64,000 nucleotides of DNA, taken from assembly GCA_007115705.1 (NCBI GenBank), contig QXEO01000144.1:512243-576242 (forward strand). Reading direction: 5' to 3'. Numbering within the stretch: position 1 is the stretch's first letter; each line of letters opens with the position of its first letter. Under the pieces are notes generated by a model. It saw only the letters and a program-made list of their open reading frames with translations, was not told where the DNA came from and made no database searches. The position numbers and the translations under genes are program-made. Source of the stretch: Dactylis glomerata. Lineage: Eukaryota > Streptophyta > Magnoliopsida > Poales > Poaceae. Shown one piece after another: positions 1-9,878 of this stretch.

Positions 1-2215
1 ACTGTAGTATTTTGATATTCTATTATTTTCTTAAAATAGGGCTATTCTGTAACTCTACGTATGTCAGCATCAATTTTACATGTGAAGCTTCATCTGAAGA
101 AATTGAACCTCTGCCCTCGGACGTGAGCTGCTAAAGAATATGTAATAATTTATAGAAAAGGACTCACTGATTTAAGAAACTGCCGCAATGCATTGATTTT
201 GACAAATTTTATGTGCCCAGCAAATAAAAGTTTTGACCGATTGTTCAAGAATTTACACTTTCATAATAATTAGTCTATAACTTGATTCTCAGAACAAGGT
301 TATTTGATTAAACTATGAACCTAAAGTTTGTCAAACGAATAGTTCACATAGCTAAGAGGACAAAATAAAATGTATGTAGGTCAAATCCCTGGAATCAAAT
401 GCTGTAGGAACAGAATTTGTAGAGTTCATTGATGCTTTCTTGGGTATTTCCATCTAATATCCGTCCCCATATATCCTATACATATGAAGGCATAATTAGC
501 TACGCTTTTATTTTTTGTGGGATAACAAGCGTGTATCTATTGGAGAGTATTTTAGTTTTCGTCGTTTGAACATCAGTCGACACTTATTTCCGATTGGAGG
601 GAGTAGTTTTTCAGCAATTTGACAGCCTAAAATTATTGCACCATATGCCTGATCAAACAACAGTGTGTTTTCAATTAGTCTGCTGCCATCCTTTTCCAAG
701 AATATACCTTGATATTCATCCGTTTTGTCACTTTTGCCCCATGATTTCCTAAATTATAATGGGAAATTCTAGCATGGCATGCATCGTAAGCGTTTGCTAC
801 TGAACTCCTCCTTTCGTTAATGAACCAGGTATTAGTTTTGTTTTCCAAATAGGTAAGAAAGGTCTGGCTGAAAAACATATATCAGTATGTTTCTACACTT
901 CCTATTGCTCTACTATGATTTTATAATCCATATAAAGAAAATATGTACACCTTTTTCTATTCTGGCACATATATAAATGCAACTTTTACTACTTTCAGAT
1001 GCTCCACCCTGTCTGCAGTCATGAAGCCGGCAAATATACACTCCTTAAGGCATTATTGTTCTCTTTTCCATTGACCGTGCGCCCCTTTCGGACGAAGGTA
1101 GATTGTTGCATTTTTTGGGTTAAACTGACTAGAATTGTGTAAAAATATATTTCATGGATTTTTTTAACATTTGTTTTACAGAGGAATGACGTACTTAGTT
1201 ATTTATAGTAGGTGACAATAATGCTCTTACCTGCTATTTTACCAATGTCTCAAGCATTAGCAATTATACATATATATAAATATTGTGTCAGTGTGGGAGG
1301 TGGAATTTCCGTAATGAGGAAATAATATGTAGGAAATATAACCACTTTTGAAGTTATTGCTTCTGTAACCAGTATTCCCAAATATGGGCATGTCTAAATC
1401 CTCTCTTATAATGATTTTTTTGAAAGTGATTTTACAAAATAAAGCCAAAAAAGTTAGATGGTATTTTGATATTGCTATGCATCTGTTGCAGCTATTGCAC
1501 AAGTTTGAAGCTAAATGGAAGATCTCTATAACCAGGAAAAGTATATGGGCAACCTCGAACCAAACAAATACGATAGAATACTTCATGCACTACCCACTCA
1601 TGTCTTCCTTCTTGGAATTTGGTGATGCTGAGAGGAAGCAATCACTTAGTTAGATTTTGGTAGACTGAACATGAAAAATAAAACAATACTAATAAGGAAT
1701 ACCTGAGAATGAAGTAGTGATATTCCCTCTTGAGACGTGTCAGATTATATGCAGTTAGACATGCATAATGTTATGGAATCATTTGGAATGATGCAACTTT
1801 GGTATTGAGCTGAGCAAACACTTTCTTATTGTTTGTTTCCTCAACAATAAGATTGGTTTTCTACCCATTCAGTTTCTACGGCATATTGCCTCTTGGTACA
1901 GAAGCCATTCAGCTGTCCACATTCAAAAAGTTGAAAATTACTTCTGGAGATTTTCATCTGAATTATAATTTCTATATATCTTATCGCTGCATACAAGTAT
2001 TATTGAAATATGGAATCTCGCGTGGCATAACTGAAATTTTGAGATGAGAATTTGATCTTGATCATAACTGTTATCTTATATATTTCTATAAAAATATTTT
2101 AAAATATGGAGACAGGAATATATGACCAAAGTTATTAATATCTGTAGGCATTATTAGGATATCTCGGATTTGCAGATGATTTCTAGACCGTGCGGTGGCA
2201 CGGGTTGATGGCTAG
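1..2215 (+). mobile_element. H1: 3' part of a Helitron with unrecognised cargo
   Basis: The right end (hairpin then CTAG, followed by host T) fits a Helitron 3' terminus, so this AT-rich stretch is read as Helitron interior. The 5' end (TC) is not in the window and no Rep/helicase coding is visible, so this copy looks non-autonomous or is only its 3' part. Open frames are short (up to about 109 codons) and I recognise none. Pyrimidine tracts ending in CAG near 993-998 and 1486-1491 look like intron acceptors, so captured gene fragments are possible but unnamed. The missing end of the A1 LTR is not found in 1-2215, which fits H1 starting left of the window. Confidence 0.6.
2188..2215 (+). other. 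Helitron H1 3' terminus
   Basis: A perfect 6 bp stem (ccgtgc / gcacgg, loop ggtg) at 2188-2203 is followed 8 nt later by CTAG at 2212-2215 and host T at 2216. The uninterrupted copy of the same LTR site near 8805-8815 reads ctatgacta, so the insertion lies exactly between A and T, as Helitrons insert. Confidence 0.75.
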
Positions 2216-3281
2216 TGACTAATAATTCACTTGTGGCGAATCAATTCGAGAACTCCACAAGTATTAAGTTGCGAACAACAGATAATTGCATTAAGCAAAG
2301 TGTGTAATGTAAACAAAGCATATGCCCTTGAGCATATGAATGTTGTTTTCTCCCTAGTAGCAACAGCACATCTACAACCTTAGAGGTTTCTGTCACTCCC
2401 CCAGGTTAAATAGAGGCATGAACCCACTATCGAGCATAAATACCCCCTCTTGGAGTCACTAGCAACTACTCGGCCAAGATAGCTACTAACAACGGAGAGC
2501 ATGCAAGATCATAAACAACATAGAGATAATATAAGATATATTTCAGTATAGCAACTCAATCATAACACCAATATTCATCGGATCCCAACAAACCAAACAT
2601 GTAGAATTACATAACGGTGATCTCAATCATGTAGGGCAGCTCATGAGATCTAAACATGAAGCACATGGTGGAGAAGACAACCATCTAGCTACTGCTATGG
2701 ACCCATAGTCCAAGGTAGACTACTCACTCATCGCTCCGGAGGCAAGCATGGCGATGAAGAAGACCTCCGATGGCGATTCCCCTCTCCGGCAGGGTGCCGG
2801 GAAGAGCTTCTGGACCCTCCCGATCTCGGGTCGACGACGGCGGCGGATCGCGATTTGTTCTGGAAAAGTTGATCGGGTACTTAGGTTTTTTCCGTCGGGG
2901 GGTCTTTATAGACAAAGGGGCGATATCAGAGGTAGGGCCAGGCGGCCTCACGCCAGGGTGGCGCGGCCTAGGCCCTGGCCGCGCCAGCCCTGTGTGTGGG
3001 GCCCCCGTGGCCCCCCTCCTACTTCTCTTCGGATCTTTGGAAGCTTCCGGGTAAAATAAGACTTCAGGACCTTGTTTCGTCCAATTCCGAGAATATTTCC
3101 TGTGTATCACATCTGAAACACAAAAACAGCAAAAAACAGGGAACTGGCACTGTGGCGACTTGTTAGTAGGTTAGTTCCGGAAAATGCATAAAAGTGCCAC
3201 GAAGTGTAACGAAACAGTAGGCAAATGGTGTAAAAACAAGCATGGAGCATCAAAAATTATAGATACGTTGGAGACGTATCA
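2216..3281 (-). repeat. A1 3' LTR, truncated by H1
   Basis: It matches the 5' LTR at 8220-9878 almost base for base from 2216 (aligned with about 8811) to 3281. It begins on the minus strand with TGATACGTC at 3281. About 590 bp of the LTR 3' end is missing, replaced by Helitron H1. Confidence 0.85.
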
Positions 3282-3282
3282 A

Positions 3283-3296
3283 GCATCCCCAAGCTT
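3283..3296 (-). other. A1 polypurine tract
   Basis: On the minus strand AAGCTTGGGGATGC lies directly upstream of the 3' LTR start. It is the expected plus-strand primer site. The same motif borders the LTRs of A2 to A5. Confidence 0.75.
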
Positions 3297-6205
3297 AACT
3301 CCTGCTCGTCCTCGAGTAGGTAAGTGATAACAAAGAATAATTTTTGAGGTGACATGCACCTACACAATCTTGATCATATATGTAAGCATTTGTGAGCTGG
3401 GATCATAAGAACTTAAAACATGGGCATGCAGATATAATCTTGACAATAAGAAACTTAGCAACCATGTTGTAAACATGCAAATGAACACAAACAAAAGATC
3501 ATGAAAATGAAAGAATGAAAGTCAAACGTGTGTTCAAATCATAAGGAAAAACATACAAATGGTTTTCAGCTTGTCCTTCAAAGAGAGCAAAACATAAATG
3601 CATAGGACACCTTCAAGTTTAAGAGGGCGACTAGATACAAATAATTTGAGAACAAGTGAAACCAACAATATGAATCAATCAATGAAAACTTTGGGACAAT
3701 GCACATTATACTAAGAATGACAACTATGCTCTCTTATGGTGCATAAAGATAGAAGGTGGTGACTCAACATAAAAGTAGAAGAAAGGCCCTTCGTAGAGGG
3801 AAGCAGTGATTGCAACTTTTATAACCTTCAAAAATTATGGTACTTACCGGCTTTGAGCTCTCATTGCCCCCATCATAAGCATCTTGAATGGTTAAAGTTA
3901 ATGCGAGAACAATTATGATGCATATGCTTGATAAATCATAAGTTGAAAACCTCGTGCCCTGTGAATATGAGTACCCAAACCTCATGCTACTTTACTTAGA
4001 GTCCCAAGCAAGGCTCTTGTCATTGTAAGTATATGCATATCATTGAGAACCGCCAATGGGGTACCTCCGTGCTTGATGACATGGAACAAGCCCACACCAA
4101 AATGACAGGACAAGCAGACAATGAACACCTCAACCTCACTTTTATTTGCCATTTGTTTAGCTTTTTATTGCGAGATGCGTCGTCGTATGTTCACCATGGG
4201 TATGCTGCAAATTTCCACCATGAATTATGCATGGCTTAGATTAGCGGCCCGGCGTTTCCCTAACACATATACAAACTCCATGATCCCCACAAGATTCCCA
4301 ATTCATTTCACACCGCGGGCATCCATAAACAAAAGATCACGATATCAACTCAAATAAGAAGTGCAATGTTGAAAGCTTGCCCATGACTGCATGGCTGGGC
4401 TAGTCTCCAACTTACAACTTGCAAGCATAACAACTCAACATAAGAGACCACAATGTCAAATTTTTAAGAACAGGAAAAAGTAAAATGTGCCTTCCGGTTT
4501 GTGAGAGCTTTACTGACCGAATTTCGCATAACACTGGTAAGAGTTTAATTTGAAGAGAAAATAAAAGCAAGTCAAATTTACTTGGAATAGCAAATTGCTA
4601 GTAGGTATGTATGGTGGACACTTTGGAAAACTTTGGCTTTTAGGAGTTGGATGCACGAGTAGAGCTCATACTCAGTACAAGGCGAGGGCTAGCAAAAGAC
4701 TGGGAGCGACCAACTAAGAGAGCAATAATGGCCATAATCATGCAAAGCGACAAAGCGACATTAAAAGAAGCATAAGATGGCATCAAAAGTCAAAAACTAA
4801 ATGATCATGAAGGCTATTGGCGACTTTGTAAGAGTCTAACATGTGTGAGCATGCACCAAGTCAACCCAAATAAAGCATCAAGGAGAAAACCAAAATAATG
4901 CTTCCATACAATAAAAACAACGCATGATTTTTTCAAAGGCTCATTAAGCAATCTCAGTTATTTGAGACAAGTCATGCTACAGCAAAACCACTAAGCATAC
5001 TATCAAAAAGACATCAAGCATGACATGAAAAAGCCTAAGCCGCAGTCTACACAAGTTCCTTCTTGTACCACTATTTTGCATAAAGCTTTTTCTCTTTCCC
5101 AACACCATTTGAAATTTTTAAAGACACCTCTTTTCATGAAAACCAATAAAGATCAGAGGCAAAAATACACCTTGATGAAAATATTATGACAAGGTCTGAA
5201 CGCAAATCAAGGCGAAAACGAAAACCAAAAGCAGTAGCGGAAAAAGAAGAACACCCGGTAAAATTGTAAGAATGAAAAACGGAGTGTTCTTGGCAAATGA
5301 AAACGAGTACATCTCCTCCAAAGAAAATTTGTTGGGGTCCAACCATTTATTACAGAAAAAAAACAAAAACCAACTAAGAAAACTAAAACAACTGACACTC
5401 CAAGAAAAACACATAGTGCATGAAGCAATAAAAATATAGTGTCTTGAAAGGTGACCTGATTTTTGCCGATGAAGAAGGGGTGCCTCGGGGGCATCCCCAA
5501 GCTTTGACCCTTGTAATTCTTGAATATTTCTTGGGGTGATGCATGGGCATCCCCAAGCTTGAGCTTTTGTCCATTCTTCAACTCATCTCATCATTCTCCA
5601 ATCCCTACACTTGAAAACTTCCTTCATACAAAACTAAACACAATTCTATTAGCAACATTAGTGTAAGCATAACATATAATCAACCTATTTTTGCTTCAGG
5701 TTTCAACCCAAAACCACCACATATATAGCAAATACTACTGTAGCAACTTCCACAAAAGTTCCATGATCAAAAGAAAGCGATAAAGTGGCAAACACAAATA
5801 CTGGCAGAAATCTGTCAAAACAGAACAGCTGACAAAGGCCGAATTTTTGAGGGGTTTTATGTTGCTCAAATCAAAAAGTGTTCAACTAACGAAAGTTTGG
5901 ATATAACCTGGGGCATATGCACAAGAAATCGCAGGTCCAAAAGATATACAGAGAATTTATACGAATTTTTATGGTGCAGCACCGAAAACAGTTTCAGGAC
6001 AGCAACATCCCCAAATCTTTACCTCACTCGAATTAGAGGCTTCTCTTGGCACAAAAACAAAATAAACAAGATAAGGAGCGGTAATTACAGTAGTAATGAC
6101 TTCCTAGACTCAAATAAAAGAAAAAGTACTGAAAATAAAACATTGGGTTATCTCCCAAGAGTGCTTTTCTTTAACGCCTTTGAGCTAGGCGCAGAAAATT
6201 GCGAA
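3297..6205 (-). other. A1 long noncoding 3' internal region
   Basis: About 2.9 kb between the protease-like ORF and the PPT with no credible coding on either strand. It is nevertheless conserved in A2 (9985-12535, plus), A3, A4 and A5, so it is a family component, where other Athila-like elements carry pol and env-like genes. It contains two extra PPT-like motifs at 5491-5504 and 5547-5560. Confidence 0.7.
5491..5560 (-). repeat. Two internal PPT-like motifs in A1
   Basis: The minus-strand motif AAGCTTGGGGATGC occurs at 5491-5504 and 5547-5560, identical to the PPT at 3283-3296 but about 2.2 kb upstream of it. Equivalents sit at the same place in A2 (10629 and 10685), A3 (28363-28376, 28417-28430) and A4 (51263-51276, 51316-51329). 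Confidence 0.65.
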
Positions 6206-7180
6206 TCAAGTAACATCAAGTGATGAAGCATCAAGCTCATAATTTGCTCTAAGAATAGAGTCAAAAAGTAATTTATTTCTTTTCCTAGGGAAGTGTTCCA
6301 TACCTTTCTTTAGTGGGAATTGATATTTGATAGTGCCTTCCCTCATATCAATGATGGCACCTACAGTTCGAAGAAAGGGTCTTCCCAAAATAATAGGACA
6401 TGAAGCATGGCATTCAACGTCCATAACAAGAAAATCAACGGGAACAAGGTTATTGTTAACCACAATAAGAACATCATTAATCCTTCCCAAAGGTTTCTTC
6501 TTAGCAACATTAGCAATAGGAACATCATAATAACACTTTTCAAGCGGCGGTAAATCAAGCATGTCATAAATCTTTCTAGGCATGATAGAAATACTAGCAC
6601 CTAGATCACATAAAGCATGGCAATCATAACCATTAACATGCATATCAATGATGGGTTCCCAACCATCTTCTAACTTCTTGGGAACAGAGGCTTTTTGCTT
6701 CAACTTTTCATCCCTAATTTTTATGAGAGCATTGGTAATATGCTTAGTAAAAACAATATTTAAAGAACTAGCATTGGGAGTCAAAGCAAGCTTTTGCAAG
6801 AACAAAATAACTTCAGATATATTGCAGCCATCAACATCAAAATCATTAAAAGAAATAGAGCTATCATCTCCTACACTCCGAAAAATTTCAGCACTCTTTT
6901 GAGAAAAAGTTTTGGCAGTTTTAGGCTTTTTAACACAAGGAGTGGGAGTTTTCTCTACACCAATCAAAGTAAGAGGATTGCTAGCATTAGGAGCATCATC
7001 ATTAGAGGTAGTAATAGTACATACCTTCATCTCTCTAGCCATCTCATCTTCTCTTTCCCACCTGGCATGCAATTCCGCTAACAATCTAATATTTTCATCA
7101 ATTCCAACTTGAATAGCATTAGCGGTAGCAAAAACATTGTTCTCTTTCACATCATTAGGCAACACTTTTAATTTCAGAAT
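6206..7180 (-). pseudogene. A1 retropepsin-like protease region
   Basis: The frame continues directly from gag after one stop codon (7181-7183) and stays open for about 324 codons. Counting from 7165, an aspartic-protease active-site-like CDLGAS lies near residue 186 and a flap/alpha-helix motif ILGRPFL near 259, the pair seen in Athila-type gag-associated proteases. The role would be Gag processing. There is no RT after it: the frame ends and the noncoding region starts. With no start codon of its own near the junction, it would need read-through of the stop to be made; I infer a decayed gag-pr frame. Confidence 0.75.
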
Positions 7181-8026
7181 TTAAACATCATGAGCAAGGC
7201 TATCAACTTTAGAAGCAAGAATATCAATTTTGCCTAACTTTTCCTCAACAGACTTGTTAAAAGCAGTTTGCTTACCGATGAAGTCCTTGAGCATTACCTC
7301 AAGCTCGGAGGGCGTGGCCCTAGTGTTGTTGTAGGAATTACCATAACCATTACCATTGGTAGAAGGATACGGCCTATAATTGTTACTAGCAAAATTGTTC
7401 CTATAAGCATTGTTGTTAAAATTATTGTTTCTAATGAAATTCACATCAACATGCTCTTCTTGAGCAACCAGAGAGGCTAAAGGAACATTATTAGGATCAA
7501 CATGAGTCCTATCATTAGCAAGCATAGCCATAATGGTATCAATCTTATCATTCAAGGAAGAGGTTTCCTCAACAGAATTTACCTTCTTACCTTGTGGAGC
7601 TCTCTCGGTGTGCCATTCAGAATAATTTACCATCATGTTGTCGAGTAGCTTTGTTGCGGCACCCAGAGTAAGGGACATAAAAGTGCCTCCAGCAGCTGAA
7701 TCCAATAGGTTCCTCGAAGAAAAATTCAGTCCTGCATAAAAAGTTTGGACAATCATCCAAGTAGTCAGTCCATGAGTGGGGCAATTCTTTATCATAGATT
7801 TCATTCTTTCCCAAGCTTGAGCAACATGTTCATTATCAAACTGAGTAAACTTCATAATATTGCTACGCAAGGATATAATCTTAGCAGGAGGATAGTATCT
7901 ACCAATAAAAGCATCCTTACACTTAGCCCACGAATCAATACTATTCTTAGTCAAAGACAGCAACCAATCTTTTGCTTTTCCTCTCAAGGAAAAAGGAAAC
8001 AACTTGGTGTTTTCAGGATTGGCCAT
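7181..8026 (-). CDS. gag: A1 Gag (N-terminally short)
   Basis: The ATG at 8026 gives about 281 residues. The N-terminal part LFPFSLRGKAKDWL is the classic retrotransposon Gag core of Ty3/gypsy elements, followed by an Asn-rich stretch and a coiled-coil-like end. No CCHC zinc knuckle is seen. Homologous Gag proteins have a longer stretch before this core, and the ATG lies only about 165 nt after the PBS, so the N-terminus appears deleted. The open frame extends upstream of the ATG to 8059, but without ATG. It ends at TAA (7181-7183) in frame with the protease-like region. Confidence 0.75.
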   Translation of the reverse strand: MANPENTKLFPFSLRGKAKDWLLSLTKNSIDSWAKCKDAFIGRYYPPAKIISLRSNIMKFTQFDNEHVAQAWERMKSMIKNCPTHGLTTWMIVQTFYAGLNFSSRNLLDSAAGGTFMSLTLGAATKLLDNMMVNYSEWHTERAPQGKKVNSVEETSSLNDKIDTIMAMLANDRTHVDPNNVPLASLVAQEEHVDVNFIRNNNFNNNAYRNNFASNNYRPYPSTNGNGYGNSYNNTRATPSELEVMLKDFIGKQTAFNKSVEEKLGKIDILASKVDSLAHDV

Positions 8027-8190
8027 TTCAGCAAAACTAAAGTAAACAAGTAAAAACAACTACCAAGGATTCTAATTTTTTTGGGTTTTTGAATATAAAC
8101 GATGCAGGTAAAATAAATAAAGTAAAGCAAAACAATAATAAAGTAAAGGATGTGCATGCGAAAACTCCCCTCGCAGAAGTCTTCTACTTC

Positions 8191-8209
8191 CTCCCCGGCA
8201 ACGGCGCCA
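8191..8209 (-). other. A1 primer-binding site (tRNA-Asp)
   Basis: The minus strand reads TGGCGCCGTTGCCGGGGAG, complementary to the 3' end of plant tRNA-Asp, which ends CCCCGGCAACGGCGCCA. It lies 10 nt inside the 5' LTR end. Confidence 0.9.
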
Positions 8210-8219
8210 GAAAAACAGC

Positions 8220-9878
8220 TGATTGCCTAGTTGACAGTCAGTCCTTGTGCGTGGTGAATGACCAGCCCGTTGGGAACCCCAAGAGGAAGGTGTGATGAGT
8301 ATAGCAGCTGGTTTTCCCTCAGTTAAGAAACCAAGGTTTATCATTCTTGGAGAGGAGAGACAAACGACTGAAGGTGATGCTTGCTAGTTTGCGACAGGTT
8401 TGGACAATTTATATATGGCGCCTCGTCCAAGCTTTGCTTGCTAGCTGCAACGCGGAACCTGCACACAACACAACCAAGTACTTTGTTCCCAACTTGCGAT
8501 GAGGTTGTCAATCTCACCGGTTTGCTTGAAACAAAGGTTATGAGCGTATCGAGTGGTAAACAATAGAGTATGCGAGTAAAGTAAACAGTGCGAGTAAAGT
8601 AAACAGGTGATAGCAATATGATGGAAATAGGACCGGGGTCCACAGTTCACTAGTGGTGTCTCTCCATAAGATAAATAACACATGCTGGGTAAACAAATTA
8701 CAGTTGGGCAATTGATAGAATAAAGATAAACGTGATATGTCAAGAAGATCACTATGAGATTTACTCTGGGCATTACAACAAGATACATAGACCGCCATCC
8801 AACTGCATCTATGACTAATAATCCACTTGTGGCGAATCAATCCGAGAACTACACAAGTATTAAGTTGCGAACAATAGATAATTGTATTAAGCAAAGTGTG
8901 TAATATAAACAAAGCATATGCCCTTGAGCATATGAATGTTATTTTCTCCCTAGTAGCAACAACACATCTACAACCTTAGAGGTTTCTGTCACTCCCCCAG
9001 GTTAAATAGAGGCATGAACCCACTATCGAGCATAAATACCCCCTCTTGGAGTCACTAGCAACTACTCGACCAAGATAGCTACTAACAACGGAGAGCATGC
9101 AAGATCATAAACAACATAGAGATAACAAAAGATAATATTCAGTACAGCAACTCAATCATAAACACCAATATTCATCGGATCCCAACAAACCAAACATGTA
9201 GAATTACATAACGGTGATCTCAATCATGTAGGGCAGCTCATGAGATCTAAACATGAAGCACGTGGTGGAGAAGACAACCATCTAGCTACTGCTATGGACC
9301 CATAGTCCAAGGTAGACTACTCACTCATCGCTCCGGAGGCAAGCATGGCGATGAAGAAGACCTCCGGTGGCGATTCCCCTCTCCGGCAGGGTGCCGGGAA
9401 GAGCTTCTGGACCCTCCCAATCTCGGGTCGACGACGGCGGCGAATCGCGATGTGTTCTGGAAAAGTTGATCGGGTACTTAGGTTTTTTCCATCGGGGGGT
9501 CTTTATAGGCGAAGGGGCGATGTCAGAGGTGGGGCCAGGCGGCCTCACGCCAGGGTGGCGCGGCCCAGGCCCTGGCCGCGCCAGCCCTGTGTGTGGGGCC
9601 CCTGTGGCCCCCCTCCTACTTCTCTTCGGATCTCTGGAAGCTTCCGGGTAACATAAGACTTCAGGAACTTGTTTCGTCCAATTCCGAGAATATTTCCTGT
9701 GTATCACTTCTGAAACAAAAAAATAGCAGAAAACAGGGAACTGACACTGTGGCGACTTGTTAGTAGGTTAGTTCCGAAAAATGCATAAAAGTGCCACGAA
9801 GTGTAACGAAACAGTAGGCAAATGGTGTAAAAACAAGCATGGAGCATCAAAAATTATAGATACGTTGGAGACGTATCA
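8220..9878 (-). repeat. A1 5' LTR (1659 bp)
   Basis: On the minus strand it starts TGATACGTCTCC (9878) and ends CA (8220), next to the PBS. It carries a GC-rich block around 9530-9620 and a TATA-like TATAAAG (minus, 9501-9507), where transcription of the element is expected to begin. Confidence 0.85.
9501..9507 (-). promoter_or_regulatory. TATA box of the A1 LTR
   Basis: TATAAAG on the minus strand, just downstream (in element sense) of the GC-rich block. The same motif sits at the same place in A6 (56918-56924). Confidence 0.55.

Larger units (their letters stand above)
2216..9878 (-). mobile_element. A1: non-autonomous Ty3/gypsy (Athila-like) element
   Basis: On the minus strand: 5' LTR (9878 to 8220), tRNA-Asp PBS, gag, protease-like ORF, about 2.9 kb without coding, polypurine tract, then a 3' LTR cut by H1. 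There is no reverse transcriptase, RNase H or integrase, so it would need a related element in trans. The tRNA-Asp PBS and the CDLGAS-type protease are typical of the Athila lineage. From memory the LTR resembles Triticeae Sabrina-type repeats; the name is tentative. Right flank 9879-9883 (atgtg) is the candidate target duplication; its partner should lie left of the window. Confidence 0.8.

Noticed and set aside
508..699. 63-codon minus-strand frame (LLFDQAYGAIILGCQ) as a gene exon in H1
   Set aside because: No family recognised, no matching exon nearby, and frames of this length are expected by chance.
2724..3110. Overlapping open frames of 94-128 codons on both strands in the GC-rich part of the A LTRs (also at 9321-9707, 48490-48943, 54220-54654)
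   Set aside because: They recur in every LTR copy, overlap on both strands and are Pro/Arg-rich without domains; they reflect GC-rich LTR composition.
7181..7183. TAA between gag and protease of A1 as a programmed read-through stop
   Set aside because: In E and A4 the interrupting stops lie at other places in gag or protease, so these look like independent decay. Translational suppression is not excluded but not supported.
8191..8209. tRNA-like 18-mers as possible tRNA genes
   Set aside because: Only the 3' end complement of tRNA-Asp is present; no cloverleaf. These are primer-binding sites (also 44333-44351).
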